This document shows, piece by piece, positions 7,541 to 14,965 of a DNA stretch of 35,432 nucleotides. This stretch comes from an uncultured Sulfurimonas sp. (GTDB lineage: Bacteria > Campylobacterota > Campylobacteria > Campylobacterales > Sulfurimonadaceae), in NCBI GenBank assembly GCA_937914675.1, contig CALDOC010000100.1, positions 1 to 35,432 on the forward strand. The letters run 5' to 3'. How positions within the stretch are numbered: position 1 is the stretch's first letter; the number at the start of each line of letters is the position of its first letter. Under the pieces are notes generated by a model. That model saw only the letters and a list, made by a program, of their open reading frames with translations. It was not told where the DNA came from and searched no databases. Both the position numbers and the translations under genes were made by a program.

Positions 7541-8150
7541 CGTTAACGTCTTTTTGTAAAATATCATGAATTACTTGTATGATTTTCAGCGTTCCCTTTT
7601 TCTTCGAACTCGATACCGTTAAAGCGTTTGGAAATTCATGTTTTAGCGCGTTTTGTTCTTTTTGATTTAGTTTGTCTATTTTTGTAAAAATTTGAAGAAT
7701 GTATTGATTTTCTCTTACGTTTTCAAATAGAAATTCACTTACGGACGTATCGATGTCTAGACGAGGGTGTCTGCAATCAATAAGATGGATAAAGAGTTTA
7801 ATTTGCTCCCGTCCCGCAATATAGTCGGTTAAATTCTTTTCCCAATCATGTTTAATGGACTTGGAAACTTTCGCGTAACCAAAACCAGGTAAATCCACAA
7901 ATTTTGCAAGACTTTTTTGCGTAGTCTCTCTATCAATAAAAGTAACGTCAAAATAATTTATTAACCTAGTTTTACCTGGAGTGGAAGATACTTTCGCTAG
8001 CCCTTTGTGATTTGTTAGAGCGTTCAAAAGAGAACTTTTTCCAACGTTGGATCTCGCCATAAAAACGACTTCATTTTGCAAATCAGATTCAGGCGCAAAG
8101 CTTATGCTTGCGGCGGATATCATAAATTTAGAGTCAACAATCTCAACCAT
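7530..8150 (-). CDS. engB: Ribosome-biogenesis GTPase EngB (YsxC/YihA)
   Basis: A TRAFAC-class GTPase that helps assemble the large ribosomal subunit. G1 is ARSNVGKS at residues 32-39, G3 DLPGFG at 86-91 and G4 TKID at 156-159. The length of 206 residues is standard. The first residue of the G1 loop is Ala rather than the usual Gly, which is tolerated in principle but worth noting. A good ribosome site (AAAGGAG) lies within the last codons of lptA, and the start is 2 bases after the lptA stop. It sits between the LPS-transport genes and the acetyltransferase gene. Confidence 0.95.
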   Translation of the reverse strand: MVEIVDSKFMISAASISFAPESDLQNEVVFMARSNVGKSSLLNALTNHKGLAKVSSTPGKTRLINYFDVTFIDRETTQKSLAKFVDLPGFGYAKVSKSIKHDWEKNLTDYIAGREQIKLFIHLIDCRHPRLDIDTSVSEFLFENVRENQYILQIFTKIDKLNQKEQNALKHEFPNALTVSSSKKKGTLKIIQVIHDILQKDVNDEN

Positions 8151-8152
8151 AT

Positions 8153-8629
8153 CTACTCCTTTGTGCTATTTTCATCAGATATGTTAAATATCATAATGAC
8201 AGGTTCGGACTTCACGCCCTTGGCGTACGCTTTACCCTCGACCGTTTTTAAAACAACTTCATCGCCAATTATCTCTTTTTTCTGGTCAACTTGCCTAAGA
8301 TGAACGTTTTTAAAGAAATGATACTCTTTCGTCTCTGGCATATATATGACTTTACCCGCCTCGCCTCTGTATATTGAAGCTTGTTTTGTTTGAATGACAA
8401 ATGAAACGTTACCAACGGCGACATATTTAATTGGTTCATTGTTTTTATTCGTATAGACGCTGACCGTTGACGCGTTTAATTCATCATTTTGCTTTTTTAT
8501 GTTCACGTTTCCACTGAACACGGATAAACCTGTATTTTCATCCGCGTTAAATGAATTTGCTTTAATTTGAAGCTCATTCGCACCTAAAATCGATGTTACG
8601 AGTAATCCAAATACTATTTTATATCTCAT
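8153..8629 (-). CDS. lptA: LPS transport periplasmic bridge protein LptA (OstA-like)
   Basis: A 158-residue exported protein. Residues 1-17 form a short signal peptide ending near ILGA-NE. The rest is an OstA/LptA beta-jellyroll: ADENTGLSVFSGNVNIKKQNDELNAS is the characteristic start, followed by repeated strands to AKGVKSEP. LptA monomers stack to bridge the periplasm and carry LPS to LptD. The ATG overlaps the lptC stop by one base (TAATG), so the two are translated together. Neighbouring lptC and kdsC agree with an LPS export role. Confidence 0.88.
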   Translation of the reverse strand: MRYKIVFGLLVTSILGANELQIKANSFNADENTGLSVFSGNVNIKKQNDELNASTVSVYTNKNNEPIKYVAVGNVSFVIQTKQASIYRGEAGKVIYMPETKEYHFFKNVHLRQVDQKKEIIGDEVVLKTVEGKAYAKGVKSEPVIMIFNISDENSTKE

Positions 8630-9132
8630 TATTGTTTCTCTTTTAATTGATATTTTACGATCACGTTCTTGGACTCTATTTTTTTTAAATCATTGTTGTA
8701 CTCCAATGACGAGCCATTTATTGTATTAAAATTTTGAACGGCGACGTAAACGTCATCCGTTGTAGCGACGCTTGTTTTTTTGTCATAAACCGCTTGATCG
8801 GTTTCAAACGTTAGGCCATCTTCTCGAGAGTAGATTACGTCTCCTCTTAGAGTTACAACGTCTTCTTTATATATTCCATTATTAGATTTCATATTCGCTA
8901 TATATTTTTTTGAATTATCAGTGTAGTTTATATTTTTGACTACATACCTATCTTCATACCTTATCGCGTTATCTCCAAGCATCAAAGTAATAAGTCCAAT
9001 TTTGTCTATTTCATAAGTGGTAAACGACGTCAATTCAAATAAAGGAACGTCCGTAAACTTTTGTTCTTTAAACTGCAATGGCTTAAAGAGGAAAAAAATT
9101 GATATTAATCCACCAAAAATTACAACAAACAA
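8629..9132 (-). CDS. lptC: LPS export protein LptC-like (membrane-anchored)
   Basis: A bitopic inner-membrane protein with an N-terminal membrane segment (about residues 1-17 from the TTG at 9132) and a periplasmic domain of about 145 residues with the alternating strands of the LptC/OstA fold (for example YKEDVVTLRGDVIYSREDGLTFETD). LptC takes LPS from the LptBFG transporter and passes it to LptA, encoded next. Between kdsC and this gene an in-frame TAA (9153-9151) blocks any start above 9150, and no ATG is present. TTG 9132 is the first conventional start but lies 21 bases from the AAGGAG ribosome site. ATT at 9147 lies at the ideal 6-base spacing and would add MNINI to the N-terminus. The family call rests on context and weak fold signature. 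Confidence 0.8.
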   Translation of the reverse strand: MFVVIFGGLISIFFLFKPLQFKEQKFTDVPLFELTSFTTYEIDKIGLITLMLGDNAIRYEDRYVVKNINYTDNSKKYIANMKSNNGIYKEDVVTLRGDVIYSREDGLTFETDQAVYDKKTSVATTDDVYVAVQNFNTINGSSLEYNNDLKKIESKNVIVKYQLKEKQ

Positions 9133-9144
9133 TATATTAATATT

Positions 9145-9159
9145 AATAGTTTACTCCTT
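9145..9159 (-). promoter_or_regulatory. Strong ribosome site followed by a possible ATT start for lptC
   Basis: The minus strand has AAGGAG (9159-9154), six spacer bases including the in-frame TAA, and then ATT (9147-9145) in the lptC frame. The AAGGAG overlaps the kdsC stop codon. No ATG or GTG lies within reach. Confidence 0.45.
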
Positions 9160-9652
9160 ATATCCAAACAGATAAATAATCGTCTCTCTGATTATTTTCA
9201 TCAACTAAAATTTCTATCATCTCTCTTACCGCTCCATCTCCGCCATTATACGACAAAATAGTGTCTACGATCGCTTGTATGTCTTTCACGCCGTCTTTAG
9301 GAGTAAAACTTCTCCCTGAAAGTTTCAACATCTTATAATCATTTAAATCGTCACCAATCGTGGCAACTTCGTTCAACGTCAAGCCAAGAGAAGCGATTAA
9401 CTCTTTTAGCGCTCCCTCTTTATCTTTGATACCTTGAAAAAGATGTTTAATTCCCAACTCATCCGCTCGCTTTTTTACTATTTCAGAATTTCTACCTGTG
9501 ATAATCGCTACTTGATTGCCTGTTTTTAACCAAGTAGTGATGCCGAGACCATCTTTAACGTTAAAATTTTTACTCTCTACGCCTTGCGCCGAATATATCA
9601 ATTTTCCATCACTCAAACAACCATCTACGTCCAGAACGATAAGTTTAATCAT
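9158..9652 (-). CDS. kdsC: KDO-8-phosphate phosphatase KdsC
   Basis: A HAD-family phosphatase that dephosphorylates 3-deoxy-D-manno-octulosonate 8-phosphate, giving KDO for the LPS inner core. The DVDG motif has its catalytic Asp residues at 8 and 10 and runs into the KdsC-type LSDGKLIYS segment. The middle ITGRNSEIVKKRADELGI and the later GDDLNDYKML (acidic Mg2+ motif) are also typical. The length of 164 residues fits the capless tetrameric KdsC type. It overlaps hisB by 4 bases and is followed closely by the LPS-transport genes, which supports the LPS role. Confidence 0.93.
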   Translation of the reverse strand: MIKLIVLDVDGCLSDGKLIYSAQGVESKNFNVKDGLGITTWLKTGNQVAIITGRNSEIVKKRADELGIKHLFQGIKDKEGALKELIASLGLTLNEVATIGDDLNDYKMLKLSGRSFTPKDGVKDIQAIVDTILSYNGGDGAVREMIEILVDENNQRDDYLSVWI

Positions 9653-10221
9653 AATACGTCTTTTGTGCTTGGTACGCCAACTCTATCGTTTTTGGCTATG
9701 GCGCGACGAATTGCCACCGCTAGAGATTTAAACGCGGCTTCAATAATATGATGCTTATTCTTGCCGCGAAGCTGTATGATATGCGCGCTAATTCTAGCGT
9801 TAAGGACAAACGCTCTAAAAAACTCTTCAACTAGTTCAGTGTCAAATTGCCCTACTTTACCAGTAACTTCTAATTCATACACCAAAAAAGGACGGTTGCT
9901 AAGGTCTAAATCACAAGAGACGCAAGTTTCGTCCATTACGACATTTGCGCTTCCAAAACGCTCCATATTTTTTATGGGATATATGGCGTCCGCTAAGAGT
10001 GAACCAAGAACTATGCCTATGTCTTCTACGCTATGGTGATCGTCAATATGAGTATCCCCATGACAAGTTACGTTTAAATCAATCAAGGAGTGCTTAGAGA
10101 AACTCTCCAACATATGGTCTAAAAACCCGACGCCACTCTCTATGTTACTTTTACCCTTCCCATTAATGTCTAAAGTTATTGTTATATCAGTTTCTTTTGT
10201 TTTTCTAGTTTTACTTATCAT
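9649..10221 (-). CDS. hisB: Imidazoleglycerol-phosphate dehydratase HisB (monofunctional)
   Basis: This enzyme catalyses the sixth step of histidine synthesis, dehydrating imidazoleglycerol phosphate to imidazoleacetol phosphate. The protein shows the family blocks GFLDHMLESFSKHS (about residues 32-45), THIDDHHSVED (about 57-67) and KNKHHIIEAAFKSLA (about 154-168), whose His and Glu residues bind the Mn2+ pair. At 190 residues it is the dehydratase alone, without the histidinol-phosphatase half of the E. coli protein. No other his gene is nearby. It overlaps rlpA by 11 bases and kdsC by 4, so it is embedded in an envelope operon. Confidence 0.96.
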   Translation of the reverse strand: MISKTRKTKETDITITLDINGKGKSNIESGVGFLDHMLESFSKHSLIDLNVTCHGDTHIDDHHSVEDIGIVLGSLLADAIYPIKNMERFGSANVVMDETCVSCDLDLSNRPFLVYELEVTGKVGQFDTELVEEFFRAFVLNARISAHIIQLRGKNKHHIIEAAFKSLAVAIRRAIAKNDRVGVPSTKDVL

Positions 10222-11038
10222 TTGAATCCTCTTTTACTATAAATGCATTTTCGAATATGCCATTTTCTTTATAATCTCGCGCCTCTCGCTCACTTTTAAA
10301 ACCTTTTAGCAAAACTTTAAACATTCTTGCTTCGCTTGTTTGAGCGTCCACTATAACCGTTTTATAGCCAGAAGTGTTATCGTATTTTTCCTGTGTTTTT
10401 AAGGCGCCTTCTATTTTTGAAAAAGAACCTATTTGAAGAGCATAGTTGCCAATTTTCTCTTCCTGTGGCGATTTCTTTAACTCTCCATAAGGAGGTATTG
10501 ACGTTTCGCCTTTACTTTGAAAACCAAGTATATCCAATCTTACCGGTGCCGTTCCATGACCTATCATATTTATTGAATTGGCGGCGGCCTTTGATAAATC
10601 AATAATCCTAGTCGAGACAAAAGGACCTCTATCGGTAATTCTAACCACTACGCTCATATTGTTTCTTAAATTTGTAACCTTCACTATCGTATTCATGGGT
10701 AACGTTTTATGCGCCGCCGTCATAGCCCACATGTTATACCTCTCGCCATTGGATGTCAATTTACCATGAAAATCAGGACCATACCAACTAGCGTTTCCTT
10801 TAAATACGTCACCTACGCTAACGTCTGTTGGATGGTATCTGACGCCATTGACGACGTATGGTTTCATTTTTGGATCAACATAAGCTTTAGAGGTGGAAGG
10901 GGGGCTAGGTAGCGTAGTTTTTGGTGACTCTACATGCTGCTGCTCAACATGCGGCTTATAAGCACGTTGACCTCTAGTGCTGCACCCACTAAAAAGCGTA
11001 ATTATTAAAAATAACGTAATCGGAAAATTTTTATTCAT
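10211..11038 (-). CDS. rlpA: RlpA-family septal lytic transglycosylase lipoprotein with SPOR domain
   Basis: A 275-residue lipoprotein. Residues 1-18 are a lipoprotein signal with lipobox LFSGC and Cys19 as the acylated residue. A low-complexity linker (about 20-60) is followed by the double-psi beta-barrel RlpA domain (about 80-170) with GNASWYGPDFHGKLTSNGE, the MTAAHKTLP block and TDRGPF, which holds the catalytic Asp. The C-terminal SPOR domain (about 197-270) begins NYALQIGSFSK and binds denuded glycan strands at the septum. RlpA enzymes cut naked glycan during daughter-cell separation. The gene overlaps the end of the upstream MltD-like gene by 8 bases and hisB by 11. Confidence 0.92.
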   Translation of the reverse strand: MNKNFPITLFLIITLFSGCSTRGQRAYKPHVEQQHVESPKTTLPSPPSTSKAYVDPKMKPYVVNGVRYHPTDVSVGDVFKGNASWYGPDFHGKLTSNGERYNMWAMTAAHKTLPMNTIVKVTNLRNNMSVVVRITDRGPFVSTRIIDLSKAAANSINMIGHGTAPVRLDILGFQSKGETSIPPYGELKKSPQEEKIGNYALQIGSFSKIEGALKTQEKYDNTSGYKTVIVDAQTSEARMFKVLLKGFKSEREARDYKENGIFENAFIVKEDSNDK

Positions 11039-12263
11039 AGATTTTCAACCTATCGCCCACTCTAATATAAGAGCCTTTTATCGAATTTTGAAGTCTTATG
11101 TTTGTGACGCTTATTTTGTGCGCTTTAGAAATAGAGTCCAAAGAGTCTCCTTTTTTTACAATATAATAAAACTTACTTTTTATCTTTTTTGCATCATTAC
11201 TTTTAACGGCTATCGGAATAATTAATTTTTGCTTTAATTTGAGTTTGTTACTCTTAAGATGATTAAAATCTATAATTACTTTATACGAAACAGCGTACTT
11301 CATTCCTATATGCGATAGATTGTCACCAGCTTCTACAATGTGAATTTTGTATATTTTTCTCATTGACTCTTCATGATATTTTTGTTTAAATTCTGATAAT
11401 TTTATATACGGAATATATATATTGCAAGCCTTGGAATATGGTGGCACAAAGTCGTACTTGAGATGCATATTTAATTTTTTAATATCTTCAATTGGCAAAT
11501 CTATAAGTTTAGCCACCCTACTTAGGGACTCTCCTTTTGGCAACTCTATGACTGATACGGGATATGCGTTTGCGCGATTTAACAAATATTCATATTCACT
11601 TGATAACAATAGCTGTTCATCAGTCCCAATAAGAGCCAAAGCGATTATCTTCCTAATGTAAAGCCGACTCTCTTTAGGTATATATTTTTTATCTGGATCT
11701 AGCAATATGGACAGTTCATCGCTACCAGCCTCTTGTATGGCGCGATTTAATTTTCCACCTCCACAATTATACGCAATGGCCGCCAAATACCATTTTCCAA
11801 ATCTTTTATGCAATGAAGTTAAATACTTTGCCGCGGCTTCGGTTGATTTTACAAGGTCTCTTCTCTCATCAACGTATTCATCTATTTGCAAATCGTATAC
11901 TTTTCCCGTCTCGGGCATAAACTGCCAAAGTCCAGCGGCTCTCTTTGTTGAGTAGGCTATGGTTCGAAAGTTTGATTCAGCCATGGCAAGATATAAAAAC
12001 TCTTGTGGTATCCCATGTTTTGTCAATATATTTTTTATGGAAGGGATAAAAAGATACGCTTCGTTCATTGTTTTAAAGAATTGTTTGTGTCTGCTAATCG
12101 TACTATTTTGACTTCTCATGTCATTCATCATCGGGTCGTACAAGAATGATGGCTTAATGTCAAAAGATTCCAATAATGACAACTCTTTATTATAGTTTGA
12201 TTGATAAGTCAAATTTGAGAATAGCAATATCGGAAAGAATAAAGTTAAAAGATATTTAAACAT
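11031..12263 (-). CDS. MltD-like membrane-associated lytic transglycosylase with LysM domains
   Basis: A 410-residue murein hydrolase from the ATG at 12263; a TTG two codons upstream (12269) is a less likely start. A signal peptide (about residues 1-18) is followed by an SLT domain (about 75-200) with catalytic Glu96 in AMAESNF, then AAGLWQFMP and AYNCGGG, all standard family-1 motifs. Two LysM peptidoglycan-binding domains follow, one starting YKIHIVEAGDNLS (about 308) and one starting FYYIVKKGDSLDS (about 363). It cleaves glycan strands to 1,6-anhydro ends. It is coupled to rlpA by an 8-base overlap, so two transglycosylases of different folds are made together. Confidence 0.92.
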   Translation of the reverse strand: MFKYLLTLFFPILLFSNLTYQSNYNKELSLLESFDIKPSFLYDPMMNDMRSQNSTISRHKQFFKTMNEAYLFIPSIKNILTKHGIPQEFLYLAMAESNFRTIAYSTKRAAGLWQFMPETGKVYDLQIDEYVDERRDLVKSTEAAAKYLTSLHKRFGKWYLAAIAYNCGGGKLNRAIQEAGSDELSILLDPDKKYIPKESRLYIRKIIALALIGTDEQLLLSSEYEYLLNRANAYPVSVIELPKGESLSRVAKLIDLPIEDIKKLNMHLKYDFVPPYSKACNIYIPYIKLSEFKQKYHEESMRKIYKIHIVEAGDNLSHIGMKYAVSYKVIIDFNHLKSNKLKLKQKLIIPIAVKSNDAKKIKSKFYYIVKKGDSLDSISKAHKISVTNIRLQNSIKGSYIRVGDRLKIYE

Positions 12264-12298
12264 ACGCAACTTTTTTATTTTAAATTTTTAAAGCCTTG

Positions 12299-12304
12299 AT
12301 TTTA
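12299..12304 (-). promoter_or_regulatory. Candidate -10 box for the mltD-rlpA-hisB segment
   Basis: The 89-base gap between tatD and the mltD-like ATG is the only sizeable gap in the cluster. It contains a minus-strand TAAAAT (12304-12299) about 30 bases before the ATG, in very AT-rich sequence. No -35 box is clear. Confidence 0.3.
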
Positions 12305-12352
12305 CCTAAAAGTTTATTAAAATAGCTGTAAAGACTAAAAAACGACTTAATT

Positions 12353-13129
12353 CTAATAGATGTTAAACAATACTTCAGCATTTGCCGTCGTAATGCGTTC
12401 CATCTCTTTTTGTGAAATTTCTAAAAGTTCAGACATCTTTGAAGCGACAAAAGTTGTGTACAGGGGCTCATTTCTCTCTCCTCTATGTGGCGACGGAGTC
12501 AAATATGGTCCATCGGTTTCAATGATTAGTTTATTTTGTGGGATTTTTGGAAGTACGTTTACCAACTTTTTAGCGTTCTTAAACGTCAGCACTCCTCCTA
12601 TGCCAAAATAGAATCCGTCGTTAGCCAAGCTTAAAAGTTCATCATCCGCGTTAAAGCAATGTAAAACGCCACCAACCTCTCCCGCGTCGTATTCCAAGAG
12701 TAAATTTTTAGCGTCCCTTGAAGCGTCTCGTATATGAATTATAAGAGGTTTTTTATGCTTTTTGGCAAGTTGGATTTGAGCGATAAAAACGTCTTTTTGT
12801 TTTTGTTTTTCCAAATCTTGCTCTTGAGAGGAACCCTCAAGCCTATAGTAGTCAAGTCCGCACTCTCCAATAGCTACGCATTTTACATGACGAACGTACT
12901 TTTCAAAATCCAACTCTGAAAAAGATTCCAAATCATAAGGATGAACGCCTACTGAAAAATATACGTCCTCATGCGTCTCGGCGATTAAAACGGCTCTGTC
13001 TAAAGTTTTTGGATCTGCACCGGGAATGATAAATTTTTGCACTCCGCCCTCTCTCGCTCTACTCAAAACATCGTCTAAATCATCTCTATATCTCTCATCG
13101 TCAAGATGAATATGAGTGTCAATTATCAT
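12353..13129 (-). CDS. tatD: TatD-family metal-dependent hydrolase (DNase)
   Basis: A 258-residue TIM-barrel metal-dependent hydrolase. The N-terminal DTHIHLDD gives the HxH metal site, GECGLDYYR (about residues 92-100) the Glu ligand, PLIIHIRDAS (about 128-137) and LHCFNAD (about 155-161) His ligands, and ETDGPYLTP (about 204-212) the final Asp. TatD proteins are 3'-5' exonucleases or deoxyribonucleases linked to DNA repair and quality control. The start overlaps the end of the 57-residue membrane protein by 11 bases. Confidence 0.94.
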   Translation of the reverse strand: MIIDTHIHLDDERYRDDLDDVLSRAREGGVQKFIIPGADPKTLDRAVLIAETHEDVYFSVGVHPYDLESFSELDFEKYVRHVKCVAIGECGLDYYRLEGSSQEQDLEKQKQKDVFIAQIQLAKKHKKPLIIHIRDASRDAKNLLLEYDAGEVGGVLHCFNADDELLSLANDGFYFGIGGVLTFKNAKKLVNVLPKIPQNKLIIETDGPYLTPSPHRGERNEPLYTTFVASKMSELLEISQKEMERITTANAEVLFNIY

Positions 13130-13292
13130 TTTTCTCTTCTTTTTTTAGTTTTTTTACGCTCTGTATGTTTCTTATCATTAAAAATATGAAAATGGCGGAT
13201 ACGATTAATGAACCTGTGGCTTGTAAATAATTACCCGCGTTGTAAAAATTAAAACCTAAGACTAACCCCACAATGGAGATTATGAAACACAT
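13119..13292 (-). CDS. 57-residue two-segment membrane protein between recN and tatD
   Basis: A short reading frame from ATG 13292 to TGA 13119 on the minus strand. The protein begins MCFIISIVGLVLGF, has a second hydrophobic segment (about residues 27-41, ATGSLIVSAIFIFLMIRN) and ends in a very basic and charged tail (KKLKKEEKNDN). The start lies 13 bases inside the 3' end of recN and the stop 11 bases inside tatD, so it exactly fills the gap and looks translationally coupled to both. I recognise no family. The likely topology is two membrane spans with a cytoplasmic C-terminus. It could be taken for a chance frame, but the double overlap in a tight operon and the clean membrane pattern argue that it is real. 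Confidence 0.7.
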   Translation of the reverse strand: MCFIISIVGLVLGFNFYNAGNYLQATGSLIVSAIFIFLMIRNIQSVKKLKKEEKNDN

Positions 13293-14824
13293 CGATTGAC
13301 CTCTAGTAATTCACGAGCGAATTTTTTAGCTTCATTTGAAATGCTCTCTCCACTAATAATTCTCGCTATTTCATCCACTTTTTCGTCAAAGTTTAACTCT
13401 TTTGTTTTAGAGAAGTTTCCATCTTTATAAACTAAAAAGTGTTGATCTCCCATGGAAGTTAATTGCGGTTGATGAGAAATAACGAATATTTGAAAATATT
13501 TTGATAATTTTCTAAGAACTTTCGCAACGCTCATGGACTCTTCGCCACTTAAATTCGCATCGATCTCATCCAACATCAATATGCCGCCATTTTTATTCAT
13601 AAACTCCGATTTGAGAGCAAGAATTGCCAATCGAAGTCTATTAAATTCACCCGTACTTATTTTGGCTAGTTCCGTGTTGTTTAGTTTTAGGCTTATTTCA
13701 TCAACTCCTAGCGTTCCATAATCCACTTGCTCTAAAGTAATTTTAGCGTCCCTAAGATATAAATCGTTAAGATATTTGTTTAAGTCGGACTCAAAATACG
13801 CTAACGCGTCACTTCTTAAAATGGTTAATTTTTGAGCTAGTTCTTGGATAACGAGGCTCAATTTTTCATATCGAAGCTCCAAATCACCCTTGGCGACTTC
13901 GATATTTTCATATTTGGCAAGTTCTAACATCTTTTGTTTTTTATACTCTATCGCTTCTTCTATGCTTCCGTATCTGCGTTTTAAGCCGCTAAGTTCTTCG
14001 ATTCTATTTAAAACGTCTTCTACGTTCACGTCCTCAAGCGCGGAAAATTTTTCTTGTGCGTTATCAAGAGTGGCGCGAAGTTCGTTCATCGCGTCGTCAA
14101 AAAAATTGCTATCCGCGTCTATGGCGTCCAACGCGGATGAAACATGATGTTCAAAATTAAATATATCATTGGCGGTAGCGATGGCTTCCAAAACTTTTTC
14201 TTTTTTGGATAACTCTTTTTTGATATTGAACAGCTCTTCATCTTCACCGATTCGAGGATTAACGTCCTCTATCTTTTTTATTTCAAAAGCGGCGAACTCT
14301 TTGAGCTCAACTATTTTTTTCTCTTCTTCTCGTATGGTTTTAAGCTCTTGTCGCACCTGTTGATACCGCAAGTAATTATCTTTATATTCACTTTTTAGTT
14401 TGTGAATCACTTTTGATTTTACGCCAATTCTATCGTCCAATATCGAAAGCAAATTTTCATTTTCAAAATCACTAAAATCTTTAAGACTTAAATGTTTAAG
14501 GTAATTCGACGCGATGGAGCCAATCGCCTTTTTAGACAAACTTTGATTATTTATAAAATACCGTGATTTTTCTTTTCTAATATGCCTAAAGACGTTAACG
14601 TCGTCGTTCTCTATTCCCGTCTCGTCCGTGTTTACGTTCCAGTTTACGCTAGACTCGCAGAGGGAAGCTTCACATGAAGCACCGCCTAAAGATGATAAAA
14701 TCGATTTCATGAGTATGGATTTACCGCTACCGCTTGGACCAGTAAATACGATCAAACCATGATTTAAGTTTAGCTCGCTCTCTTTAAAACTAAGATAATC
14801 TTTTAAGTAAAATCTTTCTATCAT
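13280..14824 (-). CDS. recN: DNA repair ATPase RecN
   Basis: An SMC-like ATPase for double-strand-break repair, 514 residues, slightly shorter than the E. coli protein. Walker A GPSGSGKS is at residues 29-36. A coiled-coil middle region (about 140-340) holds two charged helices around a short hinge. The C-terminal ATPase half has the ABC signature-like STGEFNRLRLAIL (about 391-403), Walker B GGILMLDEIDANLSGEE (about 416-432) and a VISHQPQ switch. It begins the long minus-strand cluster and has its own promoter and a strong AAGGGG ribosome site. It is divergent from hisS. Confidence 0.93.
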   Translation of the reverse strand: MIERFYLKDYLSFKESELNLNHGLIVFTGPSGSGKSILMKSILSSLGGASCEASLCESSVNWNVNTDETGIENDDVNVFRHIRKEKSRYFINNQSLSKKAIGSIASNYLKHLSLKDFSDFENENLLSILDDRIGVKSKVIHKLKSEYKDNYLRYQQVRQELKTIREEEKKIVELKEFAAFEIKKIEDVNPRIGEDEELFNIKKELSKKEKVLEAIATANDIFNFEHHVSSALDAIDADSNFFDDAMNELRATLDNAQEKFSALEDVNVEDVLNRIEELSGLKRRYGSIEEAIEYKKQKMLELAKYENIEVAKGDLELRYEKLSLVIQELAQKLTILRSDALAYFESDLNKYLNDLYLRDAKITLEQVDYGTLGVDEISLKLNNTELAKISTGEFNRLRLAILALKSEFMNKNGGILMLDEIDANLSGEESMSVAKVLRKLSKYFQIFVISHQPQLTSMGDQHFLVYKDGNFSKTKELNFDEKVDEIARIISGESISNEAKKFARELLEVNRCVS

Positions 14825-14832
14825 TTTTGCAA

Positions 14833-14877
14833 CCCCTTTTATATTTTGTATTATACTTTAAAAGTTGAACTTGTGAA
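14833..14877 (-). promoter_or_regulatory. recN promoter and ribosome site
   Basis: On the minus strand, TTCACA (14877-14872, one base off TTGACA) is followed after 16 bases by a perfect TATAAT (14855-14850). An AAGGGG ribosome site overlaps the lower end (minus strand of CCCCTT starting at 14833), 8 bases before the recN ATG. This is one of the more complete promoters in the window and probably drives the head of the cluster. Confidence 0.6.
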
Positions 14878-14934
14878 GTTAATCATTCTTGTCAATTCGT
14901 AAAAAAAAGACAAAAAATGGTATCCTTGCGAACT

Positions 14935-14960
14935 TATAAAAAGCAATAAATTTTAAAGGG
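14935..14960 (+). promoter_or_regulatory. Candidate -10 box and ribosome site for hisS
   Basis: TATAAA (14935-14940) lies 25 bases before the hisS ATG and AAAGGG (14955-14960) 5 bases before it. TATCCT at 14921-14926 is an alternative -10. An ATG at 14962 is out of frame, so the start at 14966 is chosen. Confidence 0.4.
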
Positions 14961-14965
14961 CATGC

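Noticed and set aside
14891..14896. Minus-strand TTGACA as the recN -35 box
   Set aside because: It lies about 35 bases from the TATAAT, far beyond a working spacer. TTCACA at 14877-14872 fits at 16 bases.
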